Shown: piece after piece, positions 12,786 through 24,839 of the stretch | How the letters are laid out: each line of letters starts with the position of its first letter | Position numbering within the stretch: position 1 is the first letter of the stretch | NCBI GenBank assembly: GCA_935421135.1 | Contig: OW285190.1 | Span: 8,690,501-8,754,500, forward strand | Direction: 5' to 3' | Source of the DNA: Bugulina stolonifera | Lineage: Eukaryota > Bryozoa > Gymnolaemata > Cheilostomatida > Bugulidae | DNA length: 64,000 nt | The notes under the pieces: model-generated | The model's input: the letters and a program-made list of their open reading frames with translations, nothing else | The model's database searches: none | What the model was told of the DNA's origin: nothing | Translations under genes and position numbers: made by a program

Positions 12786-15019
12786 TGATCAGCAGAAGAA
12801 CACATTAAAATCCGTTAGCTAGACCAAATGAACATTATCCTCAAAATATTCGTACACATATTGCGTTTGTCATATTATTTTGTTCTTTCTTTTTCTAAGA
12901 TAGGGTTATACGTAACATGTGCATGCCTTACCCCTGTCTCAAAGTTAATATTGTTGAGTCCGGCTGGGTAGCTGAGGTGCAGCCGTACAACAAACAGACC
13001 TGAGTACTGGGGGAGGGAGTGGACTAAGCAAGAGAGGCCTAGGGCTTGAGAGAGCAGGTTCAACGGACACGCTGTAGACACAGCTGGGAGGTGTGATGCC
13101 TAGGAGAGTCTCCGGTGGCTCGAAGGTGTCATAAAAATCCCCAGACAATGCAAAACCCAGTTGCGTAAGCTTGACTCGTATTGCTTGATTGGGACTGGCA
13201 GGAGCAGCTGTGGGGAGAGGTTGTATTGCTGGGTCCGAGTACTAGTCATAGACTGTTCCCGGAAAGTTCTAAGGCCAAAGAGAGTGCCAGACACCCTACT
13301 GTTGTACAGCAAACAGTTCAATAAGATGACTTCATCGAACAGCGACAAACAGAAAACTGAAGTACAATGTGAAAACACGCTACTTACATAATAATAACAG
13401 TAGTTATGGTGATAGGTCAATTGGTTACATAACTGTCACTCTATTACTTGCCTTGTAGGTTGGACTTGCATATTAGGTCGGAATTCTTTAGTATAAACCT
13501 TGTTAGGAGGCATTGTCAGCTCTGGATATAACAATATTATATTGGTGGCAGAAGTAATTTTACCAGCAATTATTGCATTATATACCGTATACTACCTAAT
13601 GTTATATTATTGTATGGAACAAAGCCATGGTATATGCTTTGTACTTGAAGGAAATAATGCAAGCTACTGCCCACTACTAAATGTATTCAACTATCAGTAT
13701 AAGACATGGAATGAAGAGGTTGATGAAACCCCAGATCTGACTCAAAGAGGGCGTCTAGTCAAGGTCAGTGGAAACTGTATGGCAGAATTTGTGTGTACAA
13801 TTATGTATCAACATTTAGCTGTTACCAGAAGATCTCTGTTTGAGTTTCAACAATGACTTTACCAAGACTCTCCAATAACTACGTGGCCCTAACTATCTAG
13901 GCGGCTGAGGCGGCGCTAGCCGCCTGAACTTTTAGTCAAAGGACTACAAGATTAAGTTAACATCGGAAGGCATAGCTACCCTGCCCGGCATGGTATAAAC
14001 ATACTCTAATGAAAATTATGCTATCTGCTGATCTGATAGTGTAATGGGTAGAGTGCTAGGTGTTCAGGCATAGGGACACAGTTTGAATCCCACTGAAGGG
14101 CAAAATTTTTTCATTTTAGTAACTCACCCAATTTGTTAGCTATGCAATACTAACTCATCTGTGAGATACTGTAGGATCAATGCATGTGTAATTCAATATT
14201 ATACTATAGGGAATGCTCTTAGATTGCATGCACAGTGTGCCCGCCCACCGCATTTGCTCCACTTTGAACACTGTCCTTCATGGTTTGGAAAAGCTAGAAT
14301 ACCACTTTCCATCTCTATCTACTTACTATTTTGCACTATTAATGTGTGTGCATTTTTAGACCTATGCCATGTAAAGGACTGCAATGGTACGTCATGGCCA
14401 AGCCAAACAGAGAAGCACTATTTTCCAGTATAATAATTTGAAGTTTACTATTTGCAGATTACTATACAACTTTTCTACTTTTGTACAATCACGTATTCCT
14501 CAAATATGCAGATCAAATGCATCAAAAAGGCTGATTTTGTGTAAATTTTCAAAAAGAACTCTTGGATGAGGTGCCCCACCCTCTTTCTGCCCCCCCGCAT
14601 GCACCCTTCCGCACATACCCTCCCACACGCACCTTCCCCGCACCACTACTGTTAGCCAGTCCAGTTTTTGCTGCTTTGACTTTTTCAGGACAGTTGCCCC
14701 CTGAACTGTTTGGATTTTGTAATAGGAATCAATGAAGTACTTGCGATTCTCCATTGAACAATTTGGCTAGTTCAACTTCTTTGCCAAAACAAGACAATTC
14801 CAAATTAATAATCCCGAAGACAGCCAATTGTAAATCGATAAATTGCAATCATATTGGCACCAAGTTTGTGGGAAATTTTATTCAAAGTGAACAATGTTGG
14901 AGATTTGTTGGTTCCAAATTCGTTAACTCAGATTTAACTATGGACATGATTTTCAGTCACCACAATAAGGTGATAGGTTTCACTGGCAGTAGAATGAGAT
15001 AACTTTTCTTAGCACATAG
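12786..15019. other. Intergenic or long intron between CTHRC1-like modules
   Basis: If the modules belong to one gene, this 2.2-kb stretch is an intron and should hold the exon with the N-terminal half of module 2. I could not identify one with certainty. About 12,945-13,420 is less AT-rich and looks repeat-derived. About 14,560-14,645 is C-rich. The 118-codon frame at 13,500-13,856 shows no domain. Confidence 0.4.
14026..14269 (+). mobile_element. Truncated hAT-like element containing a tRNA-like block
   Basis: The block holds a tRNA-like A-box region and B box (about 14082-14092), then a TTTTTTCATTTTAGTAA stretch, and ends in CTTTGAACACTG. The same order occurs at 28,118-28,427, where both terminal inverted repeats survive. 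Here the left terminal repeat is not found, so this is a truncated copy. Confidence 0.55.
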
Positions 15020-18000
15020 ATGTTTGCATTGAGTTTTTCGGTTGTTATGTGTCTGAATATATCTGCCTGTAAACCTAACAACACTGTGTTTTTTCAGAGC
15101 ATACCTTATGAGAAGTTTGCTAGTGACACCAGTCTCCGTATCAAATATAGTGCTGTGGCAGCTGTGGTTATCTCAGATCCAGCTTCTGATGTTTTATGTG
15201 GCAGATGGTAAGCCAGTAATGTAACATCATGGGTTGTGAAATACATGTAAGGCGAAACACTGTGGTATCCAGTCTACTGTATTTGATTTTAGTATGCATT
15301 TTCTACTTTCCATGATTTTACATTTAGGTATATAAAACTAGATGGACGTGAATGTTCCCCACAGCTAGACTTCATACTCTCACCAAAATCTCCTAAACGC
15401 TACACATACTGGAAGGATAATCGGCAGACCAGAACACGTGAGTTATTTTCTTGTAATATTCCAAAGATTTCCAGTTTGTCAACAGTTAATGCATATGTCA
15501 AATTTCAAGTCTAACTTATCCATCAAGTATTATTGTGATATATACATGTACATGTACATGCAGATTGATTCCACATAATTATCAGTGACAACCCTTCAAA
15601 GAATTACTCATATTTCCACATACATTGTATGCGTTCACATAGTTGAAGGTATATGTGACAATGAGTTGTCAGCTGGTACACACGGTGTAGAGGTCTGGAT
15701 CGGATCTTGTGTGGGATTTGATAACAGAGAGCTCACTAGAATGGTTACTGGAGGGTTTAATTCTGCTTCACGTCTGCACGTAGAGGAAGTTAGACGAGAC
15801 CATCCAGTTGATGGAGGTGTAGTTTATTTAACGATTCTAGTCCCAAAGTACACCATAATGTGATAGTACCGGTTTATGATATACACAGTTTTACTTGTGT
15901 ATAGGTGAACTTATAACACATTATTGTAGTGTAGTGGTAGCAAGCTGGTGTAGTGGTAGCATGTTCTGTTCACTGTGCTAGGCGATTAGGTGCCGTAGAG
16001 GCCCCGGGTTCAAACCTCAGTCAGGGACTGGTATTTTCATGGATTTGAAACAAGTCTCTGACTGCTCAGAAGATAGATTCCTTGCTAAAAATACATTATA
16101 CATTATATAGAAAATGGCCAAACCCCCTAACATAATACATTATGTTATAGAACCTTGTATACGCGTTCATAGCATTTTCATATGCAGCATGTTAAGAAGA
16201 TAGCAAGTGTTCATGGAATTCTGAGAACTACATGTATGCCTACACAGAAGAATGCACCTTGAAACATGGTTATTTAAATCTATTTCAAGAAACTGAATAA
16301 AGAGTCTGGGACAACGTCCTTGCTGATGGTCGCATTATGTTGTATAAGATTGTGTCATTGTAAAACATAACGCCCCAGAACTTTAGTTCAACAGTGTTGG
16401 ATTATGACATTGTTATAATTAATTATTAGTATAGCACAATTACATGTGTTATTAAATGCTTAGGAATAATAGCTACTAATCTCATTGATTTACAGTGAGA
16501 TCTAATAGTGGAATGTACAGAAGTCATAGTGCCAACTTGTATGGGAACCAGTGGTGGCAAAAGAATGTCAATGTTGATGGATCTGGAGATGTCTTCTCTG
16601 TTACTTACACGAAGGTTTATAGAGACACTGGACTTAGAATGACAGCAAGTGGCAGCCATAGAATTAAAGCTCTAAACCCAGACCAAAAACAAAGTTCGGC
16701 AGCAAAATGGTAAGGGTCGTATCTATATACTTTACTGTATCTATGCACCCTAATGTATCTATACACCTTACTGTATCCATACACCCTACTGTATCCATGC
16801 ACCCTACTGTACCCATACACCCTACTGTATCCATGCACCCTACTGTATCTATACACCCTACTGTGTATTGTACATAAACCCTACTCTACCGTGTCCGTAC
16901 TCCATACACCCTACTGAGTATATACATTCTACTGTATACACCTTACTGCAACCATGTAGACCACTTTGTAATGTTACTACACTTTGTACTTGTAGGTACT
17001 TCACTATAGACGGTGATGAATGCAACAATCCCGGGAAAATTAACGGTGTCATGAGACTGAACCAAGACTCAGACTTTCATGTTCCGATGCAAGGTAGACT
17101 CTGACACTATATTATATGATTACGTAACAATTATCTCATGTTCAAATATTTGCCAAATATCCAGTTGGTAGACATAACGACTGGCAGATTGAGCATGCTT
17201 TTGCTTCAAAACTCTAACCAACTATGCGTTAAAGGCTTAGCCATTTTTATATACTGTAACTTATGACGTGAGTTTAAACAAGGAATTTATTTTTGAGCAG
17301 TCAGAGACTTGTTTCACGCCAATGAAAGTATCAGTCCCCGATTGGGGTTTGAACCCAGAACCTCTACGGCACCTATTCACCTAGTGCAGTGAACTGAGCA
17401 CATTACCACTAACACCTAATATAATATAACAGTAGCCATAATATTAAAGGTGCGCTGTGTGCAGTTGGCTCAAAGCATGTCTACTGCTCACCAGTGAAGC
17501 TTCCTTAATTAAGGTTGCTGAAATGGTCTAGTGGTGCCTTGTTCTGCTCACTGTGCTGTAGAGGCCTTGGGTTCAAACCCCAGCAAAAAATTGGTATTTT
17601 CATGAATGTAAAACCAGTCTCTGACTGCTCAAAAGATAAATCCCTTGCTTAGCAAAACATCAGAACTATTACTTGCGGAGGATAAATTTAATTTTTTCCT
17701 ACTTTCTAACCTAGTACGACTTCCTAATCCACTTTTTCATGGCCTAGCCAACCATGTAGCAAAGAATTATAAATGACAAAAGTGCAATTACACTATGTAT
17801 AATGTACTGCTCACATTTGCACTTGTATTTGGTGAAGAGAGAAAGAGCTGGCTGAAGGCTAATGTCAATGTATACGATACTCTATAGAGTGTAAAGTGCA
17901 TGTTCCATGCAAACAAGATATAGACATAGACAGAATTTTGTCTATGAATTTTAGTGCATGCATGGTCAAATTTGTGCATTATAATTTCACAATTGAAGAT

Positions 18001-18330
18001 AATTTATAGTGAATTTGAAAAAATTTCATATTCAATTGCTTATGCATAATATATTTGACCACCTCACAGATAAAGAAGCCTATGTTATTTTGAAAAAAGT
18101 TATAATATGACTGTATTTATAAATTATTTGTAGTTGATGGAATATGCCATGGAATAACCAGAGGGAGTCATACCATCACATATGTGGTGGATAGTTTTAG
18201 AGCGATAGAACCAGCTAATACTCACATGGGATATGCGTCATCTTTTCACATCTTCATTGAAGAGCTTCGTGTTGACCTTGTGAAGATCTGCCATGGTAAA
18301 TACCACGAGACTGTCAACTGTGATCTCTAA
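15020..18330 (+). CDS. Tandem CTHRC1-like modules (second gene or continuation of the first)
   Basis: Coding exons fitted by phase: 15020 or 15098-15207, 15328-15437, 15643-15816, 16496-16709, 16996-17093, 18134-18295 reading on to a TAA at 18328-18330. The first three give one CTHRC1-like module (SIPYEKFASDTSLRI; WYIKLDGRECS; EGICDNELSAGTHGVEVWI; then FNSASRLHVEEV). The last three give another (SVTYTKVYRDTGLRM; WYFTIDGDECNNPG; VDGICHG; then FHIFIEELRV). Intron positions match in both modules and in the upstream gene: an intron within the Trp codon of WY(I/F) and one just before the (D/E)G(I/T)C motif. The start is uncertain: ATG 15020 opens a hydrophobic, signal-like leader (MFALSFSVVMCLNISA) in frame, but a good acceptor sits at 15097. 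From 15020 to 18330 the product is 326 residues. Confidence 0.75.
15944..16092 (+). mobile_element. tRNA-derived SINE, family 1
   Basis: The A box (TGGTGTAGTGG near 15946) and B box (GGGTTCAAACC near 16007) are followed by a non-tRNA tail (GGGACTGGTATTTTCATGG, then CTCTGACTGCTCA). The tail is shared by the copies near 17285, 17525, 24118 and 61175, which defines a family. This copy lies in the intron between the two CTHRC1-like modules. Confidence 0.8.
16720..16868 (+). repeat. Minisatellite, 18-19-bp period
   Basis: About eight imperfect copies of a unit reading roughly TATCCATACACCCTACTG lie immediately after the exon ending at 16709. Open frames across it on the minus strand are repeat translations, not proteins. 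Confidence 0.85.
17285..17410 (-). mobile_element. tRNA-derived SINE, family 1
   Basis: This is a minus-strand copy of the family at 15944. The tail (GAGCAGTCAGAGACTTG on the plus strand) comes first, then the B-box complement (GGTTTGAACCC near 17345) and the A-box end near 17400. It is intronic. Confidence 0.75.
17525..17655 (+). mobile_element. tRNA-derived SINE, family 1
   Basis: This is a plus-strand copy with B box GGGTTCAAACCCC near 17568 and the family tail ending in CCCTTGCTTAG. A short deletion in the tRNA-like head separates it from the copy at 15944. It lies about 115 bp from an opposite-strand copy. Confidence 0.75.
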
Positions 18331-19652
18331 GTTATCTGATTGGTCAACTCTAACATGAACTCTACCATATGCCAACATCCAGATCTATGAAACCGTTACA
18401 CTCTAATAAATCAGGCAAAAATAAAATTACAGGCAAGTAAAAAGATGAGATTAGATTAAACGACTTATGATATTATGCTGAATATGAAACAGTGATGTAC
18501 TTCTACAAATTCTTGGTTTTGATTATCTAGTAGGGCTGATCACCAAAATTCTGCTCTTTTAACACTTCACTTTCATTAGACCTGAATCTCAGTTAGGAAA
18601 TTTTCAAGTGTCCAAAGCAGTTCTGATTGAAATTGTAGCTACCCTGACATCATTTGTTGGCTTGCTTACATACAAGGTAATTATTCAGTGTAAGCTAGTG
18701 ACAGTGAAGACTATGCAATGCTTTTAGTGGAAATATCACTTATAAAATTCTACATGTATGTTCTGTGATTGAAGCCAGGGTAATGGGGGTATACACCATG
18801 CACTTACCTATCTTTTACTGGGTACACAGTCAACAAGTGTGTACCCTCACTATTATTGTTAGTTTCACTGCAATTGGTTAGTGTCTAAGATTGTGTTATT
18901 CCAAAAATGTTCATTTTTTGTTCTTAGTATTGCTGAAAGAGGCATTGCAAATAGCTAGTGTGATCCTGATAGTTGTAAGCCATTGTTATTAATTATAAGT
19001 ATAATGTATTTTCTCTATTAAATACAATGTTGCTTTATTAGTTCAGTGGCAGTCGGCAATTGATATAAAATTTTTGTGATTTGTCATTTCTCCAAGCTTG
19101 TGATTTCTGTTGTCAGTTTTAATTTGTTATTTTTTCATCTCTGATCTCAGATTGTGATATTACATGTATTATTAATTTGATAATAAAGTAGAATATTGTT
19201 GTGAAGGAGCTTAATTGAAAAGGATAGATAAATCCCAATCAATTGTATTACATTATTGAGAAAGTAGTGATTTTGTGAAGTTTTCCTTGCTTGCACAAGG
19301 AAAGGTCATCTACCCTATGAAGTTTTGTTTTTCTATGTTGGCGTGTTGCCTTGGTGTCCATAACCCAAGTTTCATCCAGCCGCCACGCTAAGTCCCTCCA
19401 CCAATCTGATAGGGAACTATGGGAAAGAGATGACTAGGCATACAATTTAACCAGTTATATCTAGTTTGTCACACTCTAAATTCATCAGTATATCTCAGCT
19501 CACTAGAATTAATTTTGCTAAACAGCTAGAGGTTTCCCACTTTATTTACATACAATATTAAATATTTATTAGTGTATTTTACATGTTATAAAGATCATTA
19601 AATGTAAGAGTTTGCTAGAATTATAATGATGCAAGTAGCAGATTATATTCCT
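18331..19652. other. 3' flank or long intron, no exon seen
   Basis: If the gene ends at 18330 this is 3'UTR and intergenic DNA. If the candidate exon at 20432 is used it is intron. I see no other coding exon and no clear element ends before the hAT at 19653. Confidence 0.4.
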
Positions 19653-20299
19653 CAGACATGGGCACTCGATTCATTTTACTCGACTCAAGTCAACTCAAGT
19701 TAACTCGAGCAACAGCTTTTTATTACTTTTAATTGACTTGTGCTTTTGTATTGTGTGAAAGCTGGGAATTGACTTTTACTTCTACTCTCCCACAAAGCAT
19801 GATGCTTGACTCTTACTTTACTCTAATCTCGCAGCTATCAATGGTAATTCTATTGGTTTGGTGTAATAAGTCTTGTTCACCACAGAGAAGCTGAGAGGCT
19901 TATTAATAGATAAACATACCTACAATTATAGTAAGTGCAAATTTGAAATAGCCTTTATTCTTCAGAACTACTTTAACTGACAGAAAATCGAATCTAACAC
20001 TAAGTATTACCTATTGTGTGTTGTCACACTTGTATACATCAGAAGTTTGTGTTCTACAAAATTCCCATTGGTATTCTTTTTGACATACCGCTGTACTTTT
20101 GACTCTACTCTGACTCTAGCATTTTGGCACTAGTTGCTTGATTCTTACTTTACTTTTCAAAATGGCTGTTTATTTACTCTTACTCTACTTTTGACTTGCT
20201 TCATCCGATGAGTTGACTCTACATTACTTTTTATCAATTGGGAATGTATACTCTTACTTGACTCTTGACTTGAGTATTTGTCTGCTTGGCACATGTCTG
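19653..20299. mobile_element. Nonautonomous hAT-like element, 647 bp
   Basis: The ends are inverted repeats: CAGACATGGGC at the left and the complement of GCACATGTCTG at the right. They are flanked by a perfect 8-bp target duplication, ATATTCCT (19645-19652 and 20300-20307). The 8-bp duplication and CA-starting ends are hAT hallmarks. The interior is rich in ACTC/GACTTGA-type motifs and has no transposase frame. The element at 42536 has a similar interior. Confidence 0.88.
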
Positions 20300-20431
20300 A
20301 TATTCCTTACTGATTGGAGTAAGAGATGTAATTAAATTATGTGTAGTTCAACTCAGAGCTGTAGTCTATGATATCTTAACAACACTCCCTGTCATATGAC
20401 TTTCGTCTTCTGCCTCTTATTCCTTTGCTAG

Positions 20432-20667
20432 GTACTGGTAGACCAATATCATGGATGACTCCGGAATGGTCTGACCAATCCGACCGCTGCCCCCATCTAG
20501 ATGCAGAAATATTGAATGCTAACTTCAATCATGACTGTCTTAGCAAAATAGAACATAGTGACTTTAACCATTCAGTTTCCTATTTATCTTATGACATAGA
20601 ATTCACAGTTAAAAGACTGTCACATAGGCATAAAAATACAAATAAAATCATTATAACAGCAGCTTAA
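20432..20667 (+). CDS. Possible alternative last exon of the CTHRC1-like gene
   Basis: A good acceptor (CCTTTGCTAG) precedes 20432. Joined at phase 1 to the donor after 18295, the frame stays open for 78 codons to a stop at 20667, giving about 393 residues in total from 15020. The first 35 codons look coding (Trp, Cys and acidic residues, e.g. SWMTPEWSDQSDRCPHLDAE). The remainder is less convincing. I do not recognise a domain. The gene may instead end at 18330. Confidence 0.4.
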
Positions 20668-21122
20668 ATTGAATACCACAATCAGTTTTGGAGGCCTGAT
20701 GAGGTCTCTCTCCTATAACTATATATGGTGACAGTTGCATCCCCATTGACAAATGAGATAGAGGGATCAAATGAGCTCTACCTCTTACTCTTCCGTTCTA
20801 CTAAGCAGACAACGTATCAATATTCAAAACTTTTTTGTTGTTGCAAGTAGTGGGATAAATCATATTGACTTTGATACAGTCTTTATAGCCAATATCATAA
20901 AATGGTTCCCTTTGACTGGCAGAGTAAGTCATGAGAGCATAACTCCTTTCATATATCACCGTAGATCTAAGATGTTTCTACCAGTAACAATCAGTAAATG
21001 AAAGCACAACTATAATACAGATCATCCACTACCCGATGCCTGGTTTGACGTCACCGCTGTAATATAAATTGACATTAATTAAAACTGTACTTGTAAGTTA
21101 CGACCTAACCATTTTAAAGTAT
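20668..21122. other. Intergenic, no gene recognised
   Basis: There is a short frame at 20771-21001 without domain features. I see no element ends. Confidence 0.35.
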
Positions 21123-21895
21123 TGTAATGTTTTTAGTGTTGGGTTGACGCACGAGTGCCGATGAAGCATGGGTGCTTGGTAGTGGTAGTCGGCTGCCAAG
21201 GTAAACTTCCACACATTACATAAAGAGTGAATAGTTAAGTAATCTTTTTCCTATTATTGTAAGCACTTTTTGTGCATGGCCGACCCTTTTGATGGTCGGA
21301 CCTCAAGCATTTTCAGCCATCCTGTTACGCAATTTCCGGCCCGATACCTTATTGTAACAGGCTGATACCATATCGTCCCTCTTTACCAGAAGTATCTTGT
21401 GTATAAAAGCTCACACATTTTTCTGTACAAATCAGTTGTTGATTGCGCTCTAATAAAACAATATCTCCTAACTCAACCTACAAGTCTTACTCTTGCAGGC
21501 AGGCAGCTCCAGCCGTGGTCCCCTGGACCTTTAGCGCAGGAACTCATCCTCATACTCGTTTAAGACGCTTTCTTGCTGAGTATAAACCATCGGACCTTAG
21601 CCGATCCCGAATTCTTCAATGAATCTAGCATCGGGTCTACGTCCCTTCGTCAACACAGATACTTTCTACACTCCTTTGGAATATAAACTATAGGACCTAC
21701 GTTGACCCTTGACTCTTTAATGAGTCTAAGCATCGGCCTACGTCCTCTCCAATAATTACAAGAGCTTTACTTAACTGTTCACTCTTTATGTAATGTGTAG
21801 AAGTTTACCTTGGCAGCCCACTACCACTACCAAGCACTTCCTGCACCCGTGCTTCATTGACACTCGTGCGTCAACCCAACACTGAAAACATTACA
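21123..21895 (+). mobile_element. LTR-like element with about 110-bp inverted ends
   Basis: The element starts TGTAATG and ends CATTACA. The inner part has a TATA-like TATAAAAG (about 21400), then TTGATTGCGCTCTAATAAA, so it resembles an LTR with promoter and polyadenylation signal. The same core recurs at 51,441-52,449. Unlike that copy, its outer 110 bp or so are inverted repeats of each other (21123-21235 against 21775-21895). No clear 4-5-bp target duplication is visible; TAT flanks both sides. Confidence 0.7.
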
Positions 21896-24117
21896 TATAA
21901 CACCTTTTGGGTAAGCTGGACCCATTTATTTGTTACTGTGAGCTGTGCTTTTTATCCAGCCAATAAATAATAGTCTCTTTGGCTTCGCTTAGGCCTCTAA
22001 GCATTCCTTACATTTTTAGGGAGTTGTCATATTTTATGTCCCAAACTTTTTAGTGGACTTCATTCTGGTAAATGCATGAAAGTTGGTCTCACAATCTAAT
22101 AGAAAACAATAATGTAGACAGAAACTCGGGGTCCATGTAATCGATCTAATCAAATTAGACCTGATAGTTCACCTGAAGCTAAATGATAAAAATATAATAA
22201 TACACCCTACTATTTAAAAATCTATGCAATTTTGTAAAAGTACAGAAAACTTCTTAACACGCCATTTTTACAGTCATTATTCAGCAACTATTATGAAAAA
22301 ATTTCCTTAAACATGTCTGACTCATTTTTATATCTTTTTCACTCATTTTCACAAATTTTAGTTGGTCTTGCATGGGAGAGTTGAAAGGTCTATTCTTGAT
22401 GATTCTTGAAGTTTTTCTCCGGATTTTTTGTTGGTTGTGAAAGTATATCCTACTGAATGCCGAGTATATCTTACTAAATGCCAAGTATATCCTACTGAAT
22501 GCCGAGTATATCCTACTGAATACTAAGTATATCTTACTGAATGCCGAGTCCCGTTGTAAGCTTTCTATAAACTACTTAATCGGCAATGCCTACATGGTTT
22601 GCTCTAATTAACAATGTGCAATGGCCAGAGTTGAAATTAGTGCACACTCCACTCTATTACAGCCGTATGCTTCAGTTCAGCCAAATTCTCAATAAATAAA
22701 TGTGTATTTCAATGGATGGAAGAAAGCGTTTAATGTTATACAATAATGCAAAGAGAAGTGTGAAGTATAAGATTTTTGTATTTCTTCTTTATCCATGAAA
22801 CAATATTATATTCTGCAGAGGTAATTTTATAATATCATGTCAGTATCACTACTTGTATTTTTGTATCTAATGCTAATCTCAGCTGAATATTTCCACAGCC
22901 CATCATTGCTGTCTACACTAGCACCCTTTTGATCTATTTCTGTTTGCAGCAACCAAACTAACATGATCTGTAATCTGTTTTATTGCGATAGATGGTGAGT
23001 AGTTTCACAACAGCGACCTTTCATCACAGGGCGCTTCATAAAGGATTTAAAATTTTGAGACGGTGAATTTATATAAAATGCTACCAATGCTCCTGCACTG
23101 GATTTCCACATAGTGTCTTAAGAATTCAAACATTACAACATTTTCATAGCCCACTGGTGATTAGTGTAGCCAGTGTAGTGTAGTGACAGTAATAATTAGT
23201 TGCCTGCCTTTCATAATGTATAACTTACCATTTTGTGTTATAAACAGTAAACAACCCTCCCCCTCCTTCCTGACGGTGACCCTGATGGCATTTCTGGTAA
23301 ATTGGAGCTTTTCGCAAATGCCCCATCAGCCATATTATTGTGCAATATAATTTCCTGACCTATTTGTGATGTTTTGATTGGTCAATTCTTGTAAACCTAA
23401 CGAGCTGATAAAAGGCAGCATCAACCATGCTGTTTTTTCTCATCCCTTTTTCTTTCTTTGTAACTAAAATCCGAATAATTTACAATGTATAAGTGATTTG
23501 GAAGTACAGTTCATTATAATGTATTTTATTCTCAACTTTATTCAGCTGTGCAGTGTTGATTGCTATTAGAACAAGTAGCAGTGAACTATTTTAGGGTAGC
23601 TACCACATGTGAGGACCATTGGGCCCATGCTAACTCTGAGTAAAGCTGGAGCTAGATAAGGAATTCCGGGTGACCTTCCCAAATCATAGGTATATCCTTC
23701 ATGCATGTAAGACACCCTTCCCTACTATTTTACTATATAACTATACACATTGTACATGTACTACATGTACAATAACTTGCATGTTACTCATTCTTAATAC
23801 AGAGTTGCCTTCCCTCTGCTAGATAAGTATGTGATTTAGATACTACCTACGGAGTTGTCCTCTCTATACAAGTTATTGCAGTGCACATAATTATGTAGAA
23901 GTAGGGTGTCTTCTGAGTAAGGAGCTACTATCCCCTATGTAACAGAGGTCGCAGATCTGCAGTCCACAATTTTTAAACTAACTGCAATGTAAATGTGTAA
24001 TGTATATGTAGCAGGGGTCTGCTATCTCAGTTGTGTTTTACCAATCATGATGGAATTATTATGATGGTCATTGACTGATGCCACTGTATATTATAGCAAC
24101 ACTCCTAATGGTGTATT
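21896..24117. other. Intergenic, repeats only
   Basis: No gene is recognised. The stretch contains a 21-bp minisatellite (22,438-22,560). Near 23,690 a GGTATATCCTTCATG...GTAAGACACCC segment matches the ends of the short inverted-repeat element at 56,777-56,960. Confidence 0.5.
22438..22560 (+). repeat. Minisatellite, 21-bp period
   Basis: About five tandem copies of a unit near AGTATATCCTACTGAATGCCG lie side by side with a few substitutions. There are no spacers, so it is not CRISPR-like. Confidence 0.85.
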
Positions 24118-24215
24118 TTTAGCAAGGAATTTTAGATTTTGTGCAGTCAGAGACTTGCTTTTAATCCATGAAAATATTAGTCCCTGACTGGGGTTTAAAC
24201 CCTCTAACACTCTCA
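24118..24215 (-). mobile_element. Truncated SINE, family 1
   Basis: A minus-strand tail and a degenerate B box (GGGGTTTAAACCC near 24190) match the family at 15944. The tRNA-like 5' head is missing. Confidence 0.65.
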
Positions 24216-24839
24216 ATGTAATTATAACCCGCATGTAAAATAACGGCAACACAACATATGCAATGTAATATTGTTTAATGCATTTTTACTTTGTTAAAAT
24301 TTCATTGTATTTGTAGGATTCTGTTAGTGCCAAACATTTGTTATGTAATGTTCAATGGGAATGCAGGCCAGCCCATGCTACTCCAATAACGTTGGGCTAC
24401 ATAGCATAACTTTAATGGCTAGAATTACATGTTCAGTGCCAGGTGGACACATCATAACAGTAATACTACAATCATGTCACATGTACAATTGTATGTACAC
24501 TGTACAGTGATTGTACACACCAATTTGGCAAAATAAAGAGAGAGACATTGCTATTAGAGTTGGCAGGTCTGTGACAAGTCAACCACAAATAATAACTCTT
24601 TACTACTGTCTACTGTCGCATTGACAGTGTAGAGGGACCCGATTATTGATTTATGATATATTATTCCAAAGTAGGGGAATTAACTAATCAAACTTTTTGA
24701 CATAGGGGAAGCCCAAACAAATCTACCCTATGAAACAATGGAAAACTAAATCAATTGCTGCAAATAATAGACCATGATTATACTTTATAATGTTATGTGC
24801 TTAGTGATTTACAAAAGTCATTATTGTGTTGTATATGAA

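Noticed and set aside
13500..13856. 118-codon open frame between CTHRC1-like modules
   Set aside because: The predicted start is not ATG, there is no domain or homology signal, and composition matches noncoding DNA. A 16-codon piece at its start has splice-compatible ends but does not resemble the missing module segment.
15944..16020. Functional tRNA gene
   Set aside because: A and B boxes are present but the arms do not fold into a full cloverleaf by eye, and the unit continues into a shared SINE tail found in several copies.
22438..22560. CRISPR-like array
   Set aside because: The copies are contiguous with no spacers, and the genome is eukaryotic; it is a minisatellite.
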